From a candidate division TA06 bacterium SM23_40 (GTDB lineage: Bacteria; LJUI01; SM1-40): DNA of 5,661 nt. This document shows, piece after piece, positions 4,909 to 5,661 of the stretch. Position 1 is the stretch's first letter. Each line of letters opens with the position of its first letter. The position numbers and the translations under genes were made by a program. The notes under the pieces were generated by a model, which was given only the letters and a program-made list of their open reading frames with translations, did no database searches and was not told where the DNA came from. The stretch spans positions 1-5,661 of the forward strand of contig LJUI01000189.1 of the NCBI GenBank assembly GCA_001303705.1, given 5' to 3'.

Positions 4909-5661
4909 CTAGGGAAATGCGATCCTGGCCGAGTAGATCTCCCAGTTGCCGTCGCGGTCGTCCTGCCAGACGACATAGGCGTCACCATCTCTGTGCGTGA
5001 CTCTGGGATGGACAGAGAATCCGCCGGCGGCAGTCACTCTCGTATCTTCGCTCCACGTCAGGCCGGCGTCCGTGCTCTGCTTGGCATATATCTCCGCGTT
5101 TCCGTCTCGATAGTCCTCCCAGACGACCCAGATCGAATCGCCGGACGCCTCCACATCAGGGAGCCATGCACCGACGCCGCTCTCCGACAGGGAGACCGCC
5201 TGCTCCGGCCAGCTGATCCCTGAATCCGTGCTCCTGCGCCAGTACACCTCCCAGTGTCCCTGCCGATCGTCGCCCCACACGGCAATCACGCGGTCGCCGG
5301 CCACAGCGAGCCCTGCCCCATGGATCACCCCCTCACCGGCGGTGAGGAAAGTGTCGACAGTCCCTGTCGCGGCAATACGTCTCGCATACCATGGCACACC
5401 ATGTCCCGGGGACCGCGCCACAAACAGAGCATGGCGCACGGTATCGGCGATAGCCACCTCCGGACACTCCCGAAGCCTGCCGCCCCAGGTCTGGACGCGG
5501 CGGCGCCGCCACCCGACCCCCAGGCTCTCACGTGAGGCCGCGGCCATCTGGAAGTATGATGCAGCGCTCAGCACCTCGATCTGCTCTCCCGAGACCGCGA
5601 CGGCGGGCTCCCCATGGATCATCATCAGCTTCGGCTTGGTCGGGACGACCGTCGGGCTCCA
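4909..5661 (-). CDS. BNR/Asp-box beta-propeller (sialidase-like) protein, C-terminal part
   Basis: The frame is open to the right window edge, so the N-terminus and any signal peptide are missing; 250 residues are visible. Counting from the internal ATG at 5625, three regular units carry the motif VWxDxRxGxxEIY at 116-128, 168-180 and 219-231, spaced 52 and 51 residues. Two of these are followed by Asp boxes, STDSGISW (132-139) and STDAGLTW (184-191). Two more degenerate units precede them (PAVAV near 7, PEVAI near 55). This is a sialidase-type beta-propeller whose last blade ends at the stop codon. No sialidase active-site arginine triad or FRIP motif is visible, so a sugar hydrolase role is not supported; such proteins are usually secreted binding or surface proteins. 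TAG stop at 4909-4911. Confidence 0.85.
   Translation of the reverse strand, partial: WSPTVVPTKPKLMMIHGEPAVAVSGEQIEVLSAASYFQMAAASRESLGVGWRRRRVQTWGGRLRECPEVAIADTVRHALFVARSPGHGVPWYARRIAATGTVDTFLTAGEGVIHGAGLAVAGDRVIAVWGDDRQGHWEVYWRRSTDSGISWPEQAVSLSESGVGAWLPDVEASGDSIWVVWEDYRDGNAEIYAKQSTDAGLTWSEDTRVTAAGGFSVHPRVTHRDGDAYVVWQDDRDGNWEIYSARIAFP

Noticed and set aside
4909-5661. True sialidase (neuraminidase)
   Set aside because: Asp boxes are present, but the visible part has no FRIP motif or recognisable catalytic Arg/Tyr/Glu set, and Asp boxes occur in many unrelated propellers.

Overview
The window is GC-rich, and all convincing genes lie on the minus strand. Reading right to left, they are: the C-terminal part of a BNR/Asp-box beta-propeller protein, a radical SAM protein, about 610 bases without a convincing gene, a large multidomain M14 (carboxypeptidase T-like) metallopeptidase split by a frameshift, and the first 59 codons of a second, near-identical peptidase gene that runs off the left edge. 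There are no tRNAs, rRNAs, CRISPR arrays or complete insertion sequences. The protein style (large secreted peptidases with carboxypeptidase-regulatory, discoidin-like, COG1470-like and Ig-like modules, plus secreted propeller proteins) is typical of uncultured FCB-related bacteria such as Eisenbacteria, Krumholzibacteriota, Zixibacteria or TA06/WOR-3. That assignment is an inference from style, not a taxonomic proof.

Layout. Positions 4909-5661 hold the propeller protein and 3965-4840 the radical SAM protein. Only 68 bases separate them on the same strand, so they may be co-transcribed. Positions 3353-3964 hold a possible insertion-sequence end (3640-3690), a sigma70-like promoter pointing at the peptidase (3589-3617) and a leader that could fold. 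The peptidase occupies 3328 down to 286. It is interrupted at 1305-1330 by a perfect 13-base tandem duplication that shifts the frame; removing one copy gives one continuous 1009-residue protein. A 13-bp hairpin covers its stop codon. Then come a tiny 20-codon ORF and a strong ribosome-binding site that starts the next peptidase copy at 177.

The main oddity is a perfect 105-base direct repeat, 1-105 and 3248-3352, which is the 5' end of the peptidase gene in both places. Copy 1 continues upstream into a proper signal peptide and Shine-Dalgarno site. Copy 2 stops matching abruptly at 3352/3353 and has neither. Either the peptidase genes are tandemly duplicated and one lost its export signal through rearrangement, or the assembly is wrong at this repeat. 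Treating the copy-1 start as the real 5' end of the copy-2 body gives a coherent 1041-residue secreted enzyme.

I see no convincing new multi-gene system. The points that deserve checking are the repeat junction, the 13-base frameshifting duplication, and the structured leader.
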